A stretch of 64,000 nucleotides of DNA from JACQQW01 sp964520655 (lineage in GTDB: Bacteria; Omnitrophota; Gorgyraeia; Zapsychrales; Fredricksoniimonadaceae), in contig CAZFNI010000004.1 of NCBI GenBank assembly GCA_964520655.1, forward strand, positions 62,001-126,000. The letters run 5' to 3'. This document shows positions 1 to 8,837 of this stretch, piece by piece (the stretch's first letter is position 1; each line of letters begins with the position of its first letter). A program made the position numbers and the translations under genes. The notes under the pieces were generated by a model. It searched no databases and was not told the origin of the DNA. It was given only the letters and a program-made list of their open reading frames with translations.

Positions 1-2
1 CG

Positions 3-701
3 ATCACCAAGAAATTGGGCGTGGCGTTCGTGTTTAAGGCAAGCTATGACAAAGCCAACCGCACCTCGATCCATTCGTACCGCGGGCCTGGGATCGTTGA
101 GGGCTTGAAAGTGTTGTCGCACATTAAGAATACGTTAAATGTTCCTGTTCTTAGTGATGTGCACAGCGTCGAAGAAGCAACCTTGGCTGGGGAAGTGTTG
201 GATGTCATCCAGATCCCGGCATTCTTGTGCCGTCAGACCGATCTGATCGTCGCGGCCGCTAAAACAGGCAGGATCGTTAACGTGAAAAAAGGACAGTTCC
301 TGGCGCCGATGGATGTTAAAGGCATTATTAAGAAGATGGAAGAGGCGGGCAGCAGGAAATTGCTGCTGACCGAGCGCGGTTCTAGTTTCGGTTACAATAC
401 ACTGATCACAGATTTTAAGGGCATGTGCGCGATGCGGGAATTGGGTTATCCAGTTGTCTTTGATGCGACACACAGCGTCCAGAAGCCCGGCGGATTGGGA
501 CACGCGACCGCAGGGGAAAGTCAGTATATACCAGCATTGGCCAGGGCGGCGGTTGCGGTCGGCATCGACGGATTATTCATTGAAACTCATCCGAACCCGG
601 CCAAGGCCTTGTCGGACGGGCCCAATATGCTGCCCTTAAATAAGATTGAAGGATTGCTGAAGGATTTAATCGCTATTAACAGGATCGTACAACGGGGATA
701 G
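3..701 (+). CDS. kdsA: 3-deoxy-D-manno-octulosonate-8-phosphate (KDO-8-P) synthase, 5' end cut by window edge
   Basis: KdsA condenses phosphoenolpyruvate with arabinose-5-phosphate to give KDO-8-phosphate, the first committed step toward the inner core of LPS. The open frame runs in from the left edge (codons from base 3), so the protein lacks roughly its first 40 residues. The TTG at 15 only looks like a start. Family motifs visible are FKASYDKANRTSIHSYRGPG near the beginning, the VIQIPAFLCRQTDL block, NVKKGQF, and the C-terminal GLFIETHPNPAKALSDGPN block; all match E. coli KdsA closely. It is followed by kdsD and kdsC, which supply its substrate and remove the phosphate from its product. 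Identification is firm; only the N-terminus is unknown. Confidence 0.95.
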   Translation: MTKKLGVAFVFKASYDKANRTSIHSYRGPGIVEGLKVLSHIKNTLNVPVLSDVHSVEEATLAGEVLDVIQIPAFLCRQTDLIVAAAKTGRIVNVKKGQFLAPMDVKGIIKKMEEAGSRKLLLTERGSSFGYNTLITDFKGMCAMRELGYPVVFDATHSVQKPGGLGHATAGESQYIPALARAAVAVGIDGLFIETHPNPAKALSDGPNMLPLNKIEGLLKDLIAINRIVQRG

Positions 702-757
702 GGCAAGTTTGTGAAGGGCGAACTTCCCCCGCGAACGTTGCTGGGTGAAAAGAAAAT

Positions 758-1714
758 ATGCTAAAACGCGCTAAAGAAGTCATCACGATCGAAGCCAATG
801 CCCTTAAAGGTCTGCTAAAGACTTTGGACGGAAATTTCACGGCGGCGGTTGACCTGATCGCCAAATGCCCGGGCCGTGTTGTGGTCTGCGGGATGGGTAA
901 GACCGGCATCATCGGCCGAAAGATCGCGGCAACGCTGTCATCAACAGGTACGCCAAGCGTTTTTCTTCACAGCGCCGAGGGTGTTCATGGGGATCTGGGG
1001 CAGGTCACAGCTAAAGATATCATGGTCGTGATCTCCCAAAGCGGCGAAACGGAAGAAACGGTGCGTTTGCTGCCGGCAATTAAAAAGATCGGGGCTAAGA
1101 CGATCGCCATGACAGGCAATATGAGATCGACGCTGGCGAAAAACAGCGACGTGGTCTTAAATACATCGGTGGTCAAGGAAGGTTGCCCGTTAGGATTAGC
1201 GCCGATGGCTTCCACGACTGCGACGCTGGCACTAGGGGATGCCTTAGCCGCCTGCTTGATCGACCGAAGGGGTTTTAAAAAAGAAGATTTCGCATTTTTT
1301 CATCCGGGAGGGAGTTTAGGGCGCCGGTTATTGTTGAAAGTCGAAGATATCATGAGGACCGGGCCGGGTTTGGCATTGGTCAAGCCTTCAGCGAAGGTCA
1401 AAGATGTGTTGTTATCGATCACTAAGGCCAGGAGCGGTTGCGCTTGCGTGGTCGATGAGAAGCAGCGCCTGCTTGGGATATTCACTGACGGCGACCTGCG
1501 CCGTCATTTGAATGAAGGGGCATTGATCTTAGACCAGCGCGTGGACGCGGTGATGACCAAGAAGCCGACATCGATCACCAAAGACAAATTGGCGGCTGCG
1601 GCGTTTGATATTTTAAAGACAAAACGGATTGATGAGCTGCCTGTTGTCGATAAAACCAATAAAGTGGCGGGATTGGTTGATGTGCAGGATCTGCTCAAAG
1701 CGGGGCTGGTATGA
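758..1714 (+). CDS. kdsD: arabinose-5-phosphate isomerase (SIS + two CBS domains)
   Basis: Interconverts ribulose-5-phosphate and arabinose-5-phosphate, the sugar substrate of KdsA. The 318-residue protein has the family architecture: an N-terminal SIS sugar-isomerase domain (about residues 35-170, with GMGKTGIIGRKIAATLSSTG and SQSGETEE phosphosugar-binding motifs) and a C-terminal pair of CBS domains (about 200-318, e.g. GIFTDGDLRRHL and VAGLVDVQDLL). A KpsF/GutQ paralogue has the same fold, but the position between kdsA and kdsC supports the KDO role. The ATG at 758 gives the usual family start, with a weak GA-rich Shine-Dalgarno. The stop overlaps the kdsC start (ATGA), suggesting translational coupling. 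Confidence 0.94.
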   Translation: MLKRAKEVITIEANALKGLLKTLDGNFTAAVDLIAKCPGRVVVCGMGKTGIIGRKIAATLSSTGTPSVFLHSAEGVHGDLGQVTAKDIMVVISQSGETEETVRLLPAIKKIGAKTIAMTGNMRSTLAKNSDVVLNTSVVKEGCPLGLAPMASTTATLALGDALAACLIDRRGFKKEDFAFFHPGGSLGRRLLLKVEDIMRTGPGLALVKPSAKVKDVLLSITKARSGCACVVDEKQRLLGIFTDGDLRRHLNEGALILDQRVDAVMTKKPTSITKDKLAAAAFDILKTKRIDELPVVDKTNKVAGLVDVQDLLKAGLV

Positions 1715-2223
1715 TCGAAGAGCGTTTAAAAAAGATCAAAGTTGTGGTCATGGATGTCGACGGTGTGTTGACTGACGGCAAGATCATTGTGGACAGCAAC
1801 GGGGTCGAGTCAAAGAATTTTGATGTGCAGGATGGGTTGGGGATCGTTTATTTGAAAAAGTGCGGTATTAAAACGGCGATAATCTCCGCGCGTTTAAGCG
1901 AAGTGGTCAAGTTCCGCGCCAATGACCTAAGCATCGACCAGGTCTTTGTGGGGGTTTATCCTAAGATCGGCGCGTACGAGGAAATGCGCAAGAATTTTGG
2001 TGTATCTGATGAGGAGATCTGTTTTATCGGCGACGACGTGGTGGACCTCTCTGTCCTTAAGCGGGTTGGTTTAGCGGTCGCGGTCGATAATGCGGTTTTT
2101 GAGGTCAAACGCGCGGCACATTATGTGACCAAACGCAGCGGCGGCAACGGCGCGGTGAGGGAAGTGATCGAATTGATCTTAAAAGCCAAAGGCCTCTGGA
2201 CAAAGGAGCTGTATGAACATTAA
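1711..2223 (+). CDS. kdsC: KDO-8-phosphate phosphatase (HAD family)
   Basis: Hydrolyses KDO-8-phosphate to KDO in the cytoplasm. The 170-residue protein is the usual length for KdsC and carries the HAD motif I (VVMDVDGVLTDG, with the two catalytic aspartates), the KNFDVQDGLG substrate loop, the motif II serine (IISAR), and the motif IV region CFIGDDVVDL. It starts at an ATGA overlap with kdsD and runs 11 bases into the lptC reading frame, so kdsD, kdsC and lptC are tightly packed. Nothing unusual in sequence. Confidence 0.94.
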   Translation: MIEERLKKIKVVVMDVDGVLTDGKIIVDSNGVESKNFDVQDGLGIVYLKKCGIKTAIISARLSEVVKFRANDLSIDQVFVGVYPKIGAYEEMRKNFGVSDEEICFIGDDVVDLSVLKRVGLAVAVDNAVFEVKRAAHYVTKRSGGNGAVREVIELILKAKGLWTKELYEH

Positions 2224-3061
2224 AACGTTGCTTTTAATGACGGCAGTGGTGTTATTGGCAGGTATCGTACGCGCGGATGATCTGGCTCCCAATCAGCAGC
2301 TGGAAGGTTTTAACCTTAACGGCTATACCAACAGCGGCAAGAAGTCCTGGGAGATCAACGGGGACAAGGCGGATATTTCCGAGCAGTCGATCAATGTGAC
2401 TAATGTGAATGCCAATTTATATGATCCAAAACAGAACGCGAATTTACGATCGAAGACCGGCGTTATCGACAAGTCCAGCGGAGATGTGCATTTGGAGAAG
2501 GATGTGGTGGTGACAGCTGACCGCGGGACCACCATGACGACCGAGAGTTTAGATTGGAGCCGCAACCAGGACCTGGTCAAGACGGATGATGAAGTAACGA
2601 TCTCTGACGAGAAGGGGACGGTGACCGGCAAAGGTTTGGTGGGCCACCCGAATTTAAAGAAGGCACAGCTTAATGAAGATGTTAAGGCCACGATCAATAC
2701 CGGTACATCAAAATCACCGGCTGGATCCTTGGTCCAGATCACCAGCGATGGGCCGATGGAAGTTGATCAGGTCAAAATGACGGCGGTTTTCACCAGGAAT
2801 GTCGTGGCTCGGGAGCTGCAGACCGGCCGCCAGATCCAGGCGGATAAGATGACCATTTGGTTCGATGAAAAGAAAAAGAAATTAAAGAAGATCGTCTGCT
2901 CGGGCAATGTAGTGGCCACTCAGGGGAATAATTCCACTTTTGCGGATGAGATGGTCTATACCGGAGATGATCAAAAGTTGACCATGACCGGACGGCCCAA
3001 GCTGATCTTTGACACCGGTGATGAAGGCAGCAGTGGTTTGTTCGAGAAAATGGGGAATTGA
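2213..3061 (+). CDS. periplasmic LPS-export protein, LptC-like half fused to LptA/OstA-like half
   Basis: A 282-residue exported protein with an N-terminal hydrophobic signal or anchor (about residues 4-21, ending ...VRADD). The region around 30-140 (YTNSGKKSWEINGDKADI, then LEKDVVVTADRGTTMTTESLDW) has the pattern of the LptC periplasmic domain. The second half (about 150-275: ITSDGPMEVDQVKMTAVFTRNVVAR, DEMVYTGDDQKLTMTGRPKLIF) has the pattern of LptA/OstA beta-jellyroll repeats. In E. coli these are two genes (lptC, lptA) just upstream of lptB. Here a single gene occupies that place and lptB follows 3 bases later, so one polypeptide may serve as both the LptC and LptA parts of the transenvelope bridge. 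The domain split is inferred from motif patterns. A GGAG Shine-Dalgarno lies just upstream of the ATG. Confidence 0.82.
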   Translation: MNIKTLLLMTAVVLLAGIVRADDLAPNQQLEGFNLNGYTNSGKKSWEINGDKADISEQSINVTNVNANLYDPKQNANLRSKTGVIDKSSGDVHLEKDVVVTADRGTTMTTESLDWSRNQDLVKTDDEVTISDEKGTVTGKGLVGHPNLKKAQLNEDVKATINTGTSKSPAGSLVQITSDGPMEVDQVKMTAVFTRNVVARELQTGRQIQADKMTIWFDEKKKKLKKIVCSGNVVATQGNNSTFADEMVYTGDDQKLTMTGRPKLIFDTGDEGSSGLFEKMGN

Positions 3062-3064
3062 CGC

Positions 3065-3787
3065 GTGCGATTATTAGAAGCGAAAAATTTGGTTAAAGTA
3101 TATGGCGGTCGTAAGGTGGTCGATGGTCTGTCGATCACTGTCGGCCGTTCCGAGATAGTTGGATTGCTTGGGCCCAATGGTGCAGGCAAGACCACATCAT
3201 TCTACATGGTCGTCGGCATTGTGGCTCCCGACCAGGGGCAGGTCATCTTTGACCAGGAAGACATTACCCGCCGGCCTATCCATGTGCGCAGCCGTCTGGG
3301 AATGGGGTATTTGGCCCAGGAAAGTTCGATCTTTAGGAAATTGACGGTCGAGGAAAATATTTTAGCGGTCTTAGAAACGTTGCCCATTGGTCCTTTGGAA
3401 CGCAAGCGACGTTTGGAGTCTCTCTTGGAGGAATTGAACATTTCCCATCTGGCTAAATCAAAGGCCTTCACGCTCTCGGGGGGAGAACGCCGCCGGCTTG
3501 AGATCACCAGGGCGCTTGTGACCAACCCGTCGTTCTTGTTGTTGGATGAACCTTTCTCTGGGATCGATCCGATCGTCGTAGCAGAGGCACAGGAGATCAT
3601 TAAAGATCTAAAGAAGAGGGGTCTGGGGATCCTGTTGACCGATCATAATGTGCGCGAGACTTTGTCCATCACCGACCGCGCCTACCTAGTTGCTGACGGG
3701 CGCATTTTGATCTCCGGAACAGCCCAGGATCTTATCAATGACCAAAAAGCCCGCAAGATCTATTTGGGCGAGAAATTCAGCATGTAA
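3065..3787 (+). CDS. lptB: LPS-export ABC transporter ATP-binding protein LptB
   Basis: Cytoplasmic ATPase that powers extraction of LPS from the inner membrane. The 240-residue protein has Walker A GPNGAGKTT, the Q-loop region, the ABC signature LSGGERRRLEI, Walker B FLLLDEPFSGID and the H-loop LLTDHNVRE. The sequence GYLAQESSIFRKLTVEENI is typical of LptB rather than other ABC ATPases. Start is GTG at 3065, only 3 bases after the lptC/A stop. Together with the upstream KDO genes this shows a conventional LPS-bearing outer membrane. The LptF/G permease genes are not in the window. Confidence 0.95.
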   Translation: MRLLEAKNLVKVYGGRKVVDGLSITVGRSEIVGLLGPNGAGKTTSFYMVVGIVAPDQGQVIFDQEDITRRPIHVRSRLGMGYLAQESSIFRKLTVEENILAVLETLPIGPLERKRRLESLLEELNISHLAKSKAFTLSGGERRRLEITRALVTNPSFLLLDEPFSGIDPIVVAEAQEIIKDLKKRGLGILLTDHNVRETLSITDRAYLVADGRILISGTAQDLINDQKARKIYLGEKFSM

Positions 3788-3816
3788 CCAATAACCATCA
3801 GAATGGAGTTAAAGTA

Positions 3817-4755
3817 ATGAAAGTCGAAGTGAAAAAAGTTGATGCCTTACGCCGTGAATTATCCATTGAAGTCCCTCGCGACCGTGTGACCGCGGCGATG
3901 GACGAAATTTATAAAGAGATCGGGAAATATGCCAAGGTCAAGGGGTTCCGCCCGGGCAAAGTGCCGCGCGATCTGCTGGTAAGCTCTCACGGGAAAATGG
4001 CCCAAGAAGAGACGATCAAGAAGCTGATCCCGCAAGCTTATCATGAAGGGGTCACCAAAGAACAATTAAACCCCATCGATCTGCCGGAGATCACAAACGT
4101 AGCGCTTAAAGACGGTATTTTATCCTTCAAGGCGACCCTGGATATCCGACCGGAAGTCAAGACGGGCGATTACAAAGGGATCAAGGTTACGCCTTTAAGC
4201 ACCAAGGTCACGGATGACGATGTGAACAAGACGCTCGAATTCTTTAAGAAGGGCCGCGGGGATGGTAAGGAAGTGACCATTGATGATGCTTTTGCTCACG
4301 GCATGGGTTTTCCTTCGCTCGATGAGTTCAAAAAAGCGCTGACGCGCCAGCTGGAGTTCGACAAGGACCGCCAGAACCGCATTGAACTGGAGAATCAAAT
4401 TGTTGACCACCTCTTAAAACATGCTAAATTAATTGTTCCTCAATCCATGGTCAAACGCCAGTATGAGTATCGCCTCAACGAGACCCTTCGCCGTTTAAAA
4501 TCACAGGGAATGGCTGATGACGAGATAAAGAAAAAAGAGGAAGAGATCTCAAAGGCCTTAGGCGAGGCTGTCGAGAGAGACGTAAAAGTGTTTCTGATCT
4601 TGGAAGAGATCGCGAATCTTGAGAAGATCGAAGTGACCTCCAAGGAAGAGAATCTGCCGGTCAAGGTCATGGAGCTGTTATTGAAAGAAGCAAAGTGGGA
4701 AGAGCCCAAAGAAGTCAAGGATGTCAGCGAAGCTAAAAAAGACAAGAAATCATAG
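3817..4755 (+). CDS. tig: trigger factor lacking the PPIase domain
   Basis: Ribosome-associated chaperone for nascent chains. Residues 1-110 form the N-terminal ribosome-binding domain with the signature GFRPGKVP at 43-50. Residues from about 165 onward match the C-terminal chaperone domain (EFKKALTRQLEFDKD..., IVPQSMVKRQYEYRL). Canonical trigger factor (about 430 residues) has a roughly 95-residue FKBP-type prolyl isomerase domain between them. Here the linker after residue 130 (VTDDDVNKTLEFF) goes almost directly into the C-terminal domain through a ~30-residue bridge, so the protein is only 312 residues. The frame is intact, so this is a domain loss and not a frameshift. The tail is Lys/Glu rich. 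It precedes clpP, as in many bacteria, but no clpX follows. Confidence 0.9.
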   Translation: MKVEVKKVDALRRELSIEVPRDRVTAAMDEIYKEIGKYAKVKGFRPGKVPRDLLVSSHGKMAQEETIKKLIPQAYHEGVTKEQLNPIDLPEITNVALKDGILSFKATLDIRPEVKTGDYKGIKVTPLSTKVTDDDVNKTLEFFKKGRGDGKEVTIDDAFAHGMGFPSLDEFKKALTRQLEFDKDRQNRIELENQIVDHLLKHAKLIVPQSMVKRQYEYRLNETLRRLKSQGMADDEIKKKEEEISKALGEAVERDVKVFLILEEIANLEKIEVTSKEENLPVKVMELLLKEAKWEEPKEVKDVSEAKKDKKS

Positions 4756-4777
4756 CGTAACGTAAAGGGAGAATATT

Positions 4778-5383
4778 ATGGAGAGAGCATCGATCTTGGT
4801 TCCCATGGTCATTGAGAAATCGTCCCACGGCGAGAGGGCATATGACATATATTCCCGTCTTCTCAAAGAACGCATTATTTTTTTAGGCACAGCCATCGAC
4901 GACAATGTGGCCAATTTGATCATTGCTCAGCTGCTTTTCTTGCAGAGCGAGGATGCTTCCAAGGACATTAGCATTTACATCAATTCTCCCGGCGGTTCAG
5001 TGACGGCGGGGCTGGCGATCTATGACACCATCCAATTCATTAAGCCGCCGGTGGCGACCTTTTGCATCGGCCAGGCAGCCAGCATGGGCGCGGTGCTCTT
5101 GACGGCAGGCGCTAAAGGCAAGCGTTACGCATTACCTAATGCCCGTATCATGATCCATCAGCCTTGGGGCGGCGCACAGGGGACAGCCAGCGACATCTCC
5201 ATCCAGGCTGAGGAGATCCTGCGCATGAAAAGTGAATTAAATAAGATCTTAGCCAAGCATTCCGGTCAGACGGTGGACAAGATCCAGAAAGATACGGACC
5301 GCGATTATTTCATGTCGGCGGCGGAAGCCAAGGAGTACGGCTTGGTCGACGGTGTGATCACCAATATGAATGATCTTAAATAA
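4778..5383 (+). CDS. clpP: ATP-dependent Clp protease proteolytic subunit
   Basis: Serine protease that forms the barrel-shaped peptidase of ClpXP/ClpAP. The 201-residue protein has the catalytic triad Ser102 (GQAASMGA), His127 (ARIMIHQPWGG) and Asp176 (TDRDYF), with the family spacing of 25 and 74 residues after the serine. It also has the oxyanion glycines (NSPGGSVTAG). The start at the ATG following GGGAG matches the normal N-terminus (VPMVIE, preceded by a short propeptide). Downstream of tig by 22 bases; the usual partner gene clpX is absent here. Confidence 0.96.
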   Translation: MERASILVPMVIEKSSHGERAYDIYSRLLKERIIFLGTAIDDNVANLIIAQLLFLQSEDASKDISIYINSPGGSVTAGLAIYDTIQFIKPPVATFCIGQAASMGAVLLTAGAKGKRYALPNARIMIHQPWGGAQGTASDISIQAEEILRMKSELNKILAKHSGQTVDKIQKDTDRDYFMSAAEAKEYGLVDGVITNMNDLK

Positions 5384-5409
5384 CGCATCTTTATAAAGAA
5401 GGGACATGT

Positions 5410-6552
5410 ATGAAACGCAATTTGCTGTTAACCCCGGGACCAACACACGTGCCTGCAAAGTTGTGCGCGGCGTTGGCAAAACCGATCATCCATCACCGTA
5501 CGCCTAAGTTCCAGGAATACCTCAAAGTGGTCGTTGCTGGACTGCAGGAGATCATTCAGACGAAGAATGATGTCTATTTACTGGCATCTTCGGGGTCTGG
5601 CGGGATGGAAGCGGCGGTTGTGAATATCCTATCTCCCGGTGACAAGGCTATTGCGGTAGACGGCGGAAAATTCGGTGAACGCTGGGTTGAGCTCTGCCAG
5701 ACATACAAGGCTAATACCATTGTCCATAAGGTGGCTTGGGGCAAAGCACCGACAGCGGCAGAGATCAAAGCGCTTCTGGCAGCCAATCCTGACACCAAAG
5801 CGGTCTTTATAACCTTAGCGGAAACATCGACGGGTGTGACGCCGGACGTGAAGGCGATCGGTGAAGTTGTCAAGGATTCCAAGGCCGTGTTGGTCGTGGA
5901 TGCGGTCTCCGGTTTAGCCGTTCAGGAAATTAAAGCGGATGAATGGCATGTCGATATGGTCATTTCCGGTTCGCACAAAGGGTTGATGCTGCCGCCGGGT
6001 GTTGGCTTTATCACGGCCTCACCTAAAGCGATCGCGTACATCAATGCCTGCACGACGCCGCGCTATTATTTTGATCTGCGCGAAGCCAAGAAAGCGTTGG
6101 AAAAGACAGATACGCCTTTTACGCCCGCGATCGGTATCATCATCGCCATGGTCGACAGTCTGGCGCTCATCAAGGAGCGGGGGCTAGAGAATATGTTCAA
6201 GCACTTCGCGCGTTTAGCGACTGGCGTGCGCGCTGGCTGCAAGGCGATCGGGCTGGAATTATATCCCGATCCTTCCTGTGCGACCAATGTCCTCTCGGCA
6301 GTTAAATTACCGGCAGGTATTGACGGCGAGAAGTTAGCCAAGATCATGCGCGACACGCATGGGATCACGGTTGCCGGCGGGCAGGACCAGCTTAAAGGCA
6401 AGATCATCCGCATCGCCCATATGGGAGCCTTGGATGAATATGATATTTTGACCGGCTTGGCCTGTTTGGAAAAAGTGCTTCATGAAATGGGCCATCAATT
6501 TGAGTTGGGCGCCAGTTTGACCGCGGCCCAAAAAGTGTTCAATCAAAAATAA
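5410..6552 (+). CDS. class V aminotransferase (alanine-glyoxylate / serine-pyruvate type)
   Basis: PLP-dependent transaminase of the AGXT/serine-pyruvate family. Visible features are the N-terminal LLTPGPTHVP motif, the SGSGGMEAAV cofactor-phosphate loop, the ETSTGV active-site stretch, the VDAVSGLA aspartate region, and the PLP lysine in SGSHKGLMLPPG (Lys190). Length (380) is normal. It lies 16 bases upstream of serA, a pairing seen in other phyla where this enzyme is thought to provide the amino-transfer step linked to 3-phosphohydroxypyruvate or hydroxypyruvate in serine metabolism. The true amino donor/acceptor pair cannot be read from sequence, so no symbol is given. Confidence 0.88.
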   Translation: MKRNLLLTPGPTHVPAKLCAALAKPIIHHRTPKFQEYLKVVVAGLQEIIQTKNDVYLLASSGSGGMEAAVVNILSPGDKAIAVDGGKFGERWVELCQTYKANTIVHKVAWGKAPTAAEIKALLAANPDTKAVFITLAETSTGVTPDVKAIGEVVKDSKAVLVVDAVSGLAVQEIKADEWHVDMVISGSHKGLMLPPGVGFITASPKAIAYINACTTPRYYFDLREAKKALEKTDTPFTPAIGIIIAMVDSLALIKERGLENMFKHFARLATGVRAGCKAIGLELYPDPSCATNVLSAVKLPAGIDGEKLAKIMRDTHGITVAGGQDQLKGKIIRIAHMGALDEYDILTGLACLEKVLHEMGHQFELGASLTAAQKVFNQK

Positions 6553-6568
6553 CGGATGTGAGGGAAGT

Positions 6569-8155
6569 ATGTACAAGGTATTGATCAGCGATAAGTTAGA
6601 GAAGGAAGGTTTGGATATCTTTGCCGCCGAGAAAGAGATATCGGTCGATTGTAAGTTCGGTATTCCGGCCGCAGAACTAAAGAGCATTATCGGACAGTAT
6701 GACGCCCTGATCGTCCGTTCCGGGACTCAGGTGACCGCTGAGATCATTGAAGCGGCTGCCAAACTTAAAGTGATCGGCCGTGCCGGCGTCGGGTTAGACA
6801 ACGTGGATCTGCCGGCCGCCACTAAAAAAGGCATTGTGGCCATGAATACTCCGGCAGGGAACACGACCTCGACCGCGGAGCACACCATGAGTTTGATCTT
6901 AAGCTTGTCGCGCAACATTGCCCAAGCTGTGGCCTCCGTCAAGGCTGGTAAGTGGGAGCGTTCCAAATTCACCGGTGTTGAATTGTACGGCAAGACGCTT
7001 GGCATCATCGGGCTTGGCCGCATCGGTTCAACGGTCGCGAAAATGGCCCAAGGGTTTGGGATGAAAACGATCGGTTATGACCCATTCTTATCGGCGGACA
7101 TCGCGGCGAAGAACGGCATCACGCTGGTCGATCTGGACACTATTTATAAAACCGCGGATTATATCACGGTGCATATTCCTAAGACCGAAGAGACGACCAA
7201 TATGATCAGTGATAAGCAGATCGCGCTGATGAAGAAAAGCGTTCGGCTGATCAATTGCGCCCGCGGCGGCATCATTGACGAGAAAGCGTTGACGGCAGCG
7301 CTTAAGGATAAACGCATTGCCGGTGCGGCACTGGACGTCTATGATGTTGAGCCACCTGATTTTGCTCAAGAGATCTTCAAGCTGGAGAATTGCGTGACCA
7401 CGCCGCATTTAGGCGCGTCAACCTCGGAAGCTCAGGTCAATGTGGCCATCGAGATCGCGCACGCTGTCAAAGATGCCTTGTTGGGTAGAGGGATCCGCAA
7501 CGCGGCAAATTTTCCGTCGCTGTCAGAAGAGGCCTACAAAGGTGTCGAGCCGTATTTGAATTTAGGCGAACGCATGGGAAAATTCGCCGGGCAATTGGTT
7601 CAAGGCCGCGTCAGCAAGGTCGAGGTCACCTATAGCGGAACCGTGACCAAGCAGAACATCAAAGCCGTGACCATGGCGATCGCTAAAGGTATTTTAACGC
7701 CTGTTCTTGGCGAAGGGGTCAATACCATCAATGCGCTTAACATGATGAAAGACCGCGGCATCAACATCGCTGAGGTTTCATCCAATGTCGAGAGTGAATA
7801 TGTCAATTCGATCGCTTTGGATATCACGACCGATAAGGAGAATTTCGCGCTGCTGGGGACTTTGACCAGTAATAAGCAGCCGCGCGTCGTCAAGATCAAT
7901 AATGTCTATGTTGAGGCGGTACCAGCTGGACATATGCTGTTTATCAACAACAATGACAAACCGGGCATTGTCGGCGCTGTCGGGACCATTCTGGCAAACG
8001 CCAATATCAATATTGCCGGCATCACCCTGGGAAGGGAAAATCAACAGGGGGTTGCTGTCAGTGTGGTCAATGTCGACAGCGAGATCCCTGAGAAGGTCAT
8101 TGAGCAGCTGCGCCAGACGAAGAATATATTGCTTGTTAAAACCATCAAGGTTTAA
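6569..8155 (+). CDS. serA: D-3-phosphoglycerate dehydrogenase, long ACT-domain form
   Basis: Oxidises 3-phosphoglycerate to 3-phosphohydroxypyruvate, the entry to serine biosynthesis. The 528-residue protein is the long type I form. It has a split substrate-binding domain, a Rossmann NAD domain (LGIIGLGRIGSTVAKMAQ, about 143-160), the catalytic arginine/glutamate/histidine region (INCARGGIIDE, TPHLGAST), an ASB intervening domain (about 315-450), and a C-terminal ACT domain (about 455-528, NDKPGIVGAVGTILANANINIAG) that in this family binds serine for feedback control. It follows the aminotransferase by 16 bases, so the two form a small serine operon. Confidence 0.96.
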   Translation: MYKVLISDKLEKEGLDIFAAEKEISVDCKFGIPAAELKSIIGQYDALIVRSGTQVTAEIIEAAAKLKVIGRAGVGLDNVDLPAATKKGIVAMNTPAGNTTSTAEHTMSLILSLSRNIAQAVASVKAGKWERSKFTGVELYGKTLGIIGLGRIGSTVAKMAQGFGMKTIGYDPFLSADIAAKNGITLVDLDTIYKTADYITVHIPKTEETTNMISDKQIALMKKSVRLINCARGGIIDEKALTAALKDKRIAGAALDVYDVEPPDFAQEIFKLENCVTTPHLGASTSEAQVNVAIEIAHAVKDALLGRGIRNAANFPSLSEEAYKGVEPYLNLGERMGKFAGQLVQGRVSKVEVTYSGTVTKQNIKAVTMAIAKGILTPVLGEGVNTINALNMMKDRGINIAEVSSNVESEYVNSIALDITTDKENFALLGTLTSNKQPRVVKINNVYVEAVPAGHMLFINNNDKPGIVGAVGTILANANINIAGITLGRENQQGVAVSVVNVDSEIPEKVIEQLRQTKNILLVKTIKV

Positions 8156-8163
8156 CGGATCGC

Positions 8164-8814
8164 ATGGGCATTTTGCTCGCTAATGTGGTGATCGCCTCGC
8201 TCAAGGACGGCATGGGGCCCAACATGATCATGGTCTCGGCTGTCGTCATCTTGCTCCATTTGTTGAGTTGGGAGCGGGGTATCAGGGTCATATTCTTTTG
8301 CTGGTTATTCGTTGTGCTTGTGATGCTGTTGAGTTTCTTGGGGCATTTAGACGCGTTTGTGGTGTATGATGCCCTGCGTTTTTATCCTCTGGCCTATGAT
8401 GTGTTGGCGGGTGCTTTGCTTGTCGGGGGGATTGTGTTGGTCTTGGATTGGATGGCATTAAGGGCGGGCAGGCCTGTTTACTTTCGATTCGAACAGAATG
8501 CCCTCAGCCGTCTTGATCTTTTCAAGGTTGTTGTGTTGCTCGCAATGATCGTTCTGGTGTCGATCGTCTTGGTTGTTAAAGATCTGACCTGGGCCATGGA
8601 CCCATATGTGGTCGCGTTATCAAACAACATTTTTGGCGGACTGATGGTGAAGTCCAGCTTTATCTGCGTGAGTGTTTATTCGGTCTTGAAATTCTGGATG
8701 GTCCTGGCGGTCACGATCATTTTTCCCGGGACTTTTCTTAGCCGCAGCGTGAAACTTAAAGTGGCAGCCGCGTTTTTACTGGCGGCGGGGTCAACATTCT
8801 TCTATGTGAAGTAA
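8164..8814 (+). CDS. unknown polytopic membrane protein
   Basis: Not recognised. The 216-residue product is strongly hydrophobic with about six predicted membrane spans: roughly 22-36, 40-60, 76-98, 120-142, 160-185 and 195-212. Charged residues are few and no catalytic motif is apparent. It starts 8 bases after serA and ends 23 bases before the purA start, so it is probably co-transcribed with them. It could be a small transporter, a channel or a membrane anchor; nothing in the sequence decides between these. Codon use matches the neighbours. Confidence 0.7.
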   Translation: MGILLANVVIASLKDGMGPNMIMVSAVVILLHLLSWERGIRVIFFCWLFVVLVMLLSFLGHLDAFVVYDALRFYPLAYDVLAGALLVGGIVLVLDWMALRAGRPVYFRFEQNALSRLDLFKVVVLLAMIVLVSIVLVVKDLTWAMDPYVVALSNNIFGGLMVKSSFICVSVYSVLKFWMVLAVTIIFPGTFLSRSVKLKVAAAFLLAAGSTFFYVK

Positions 8815-8837
8815 ATATGATCTTTTAAGGAGGCGTG

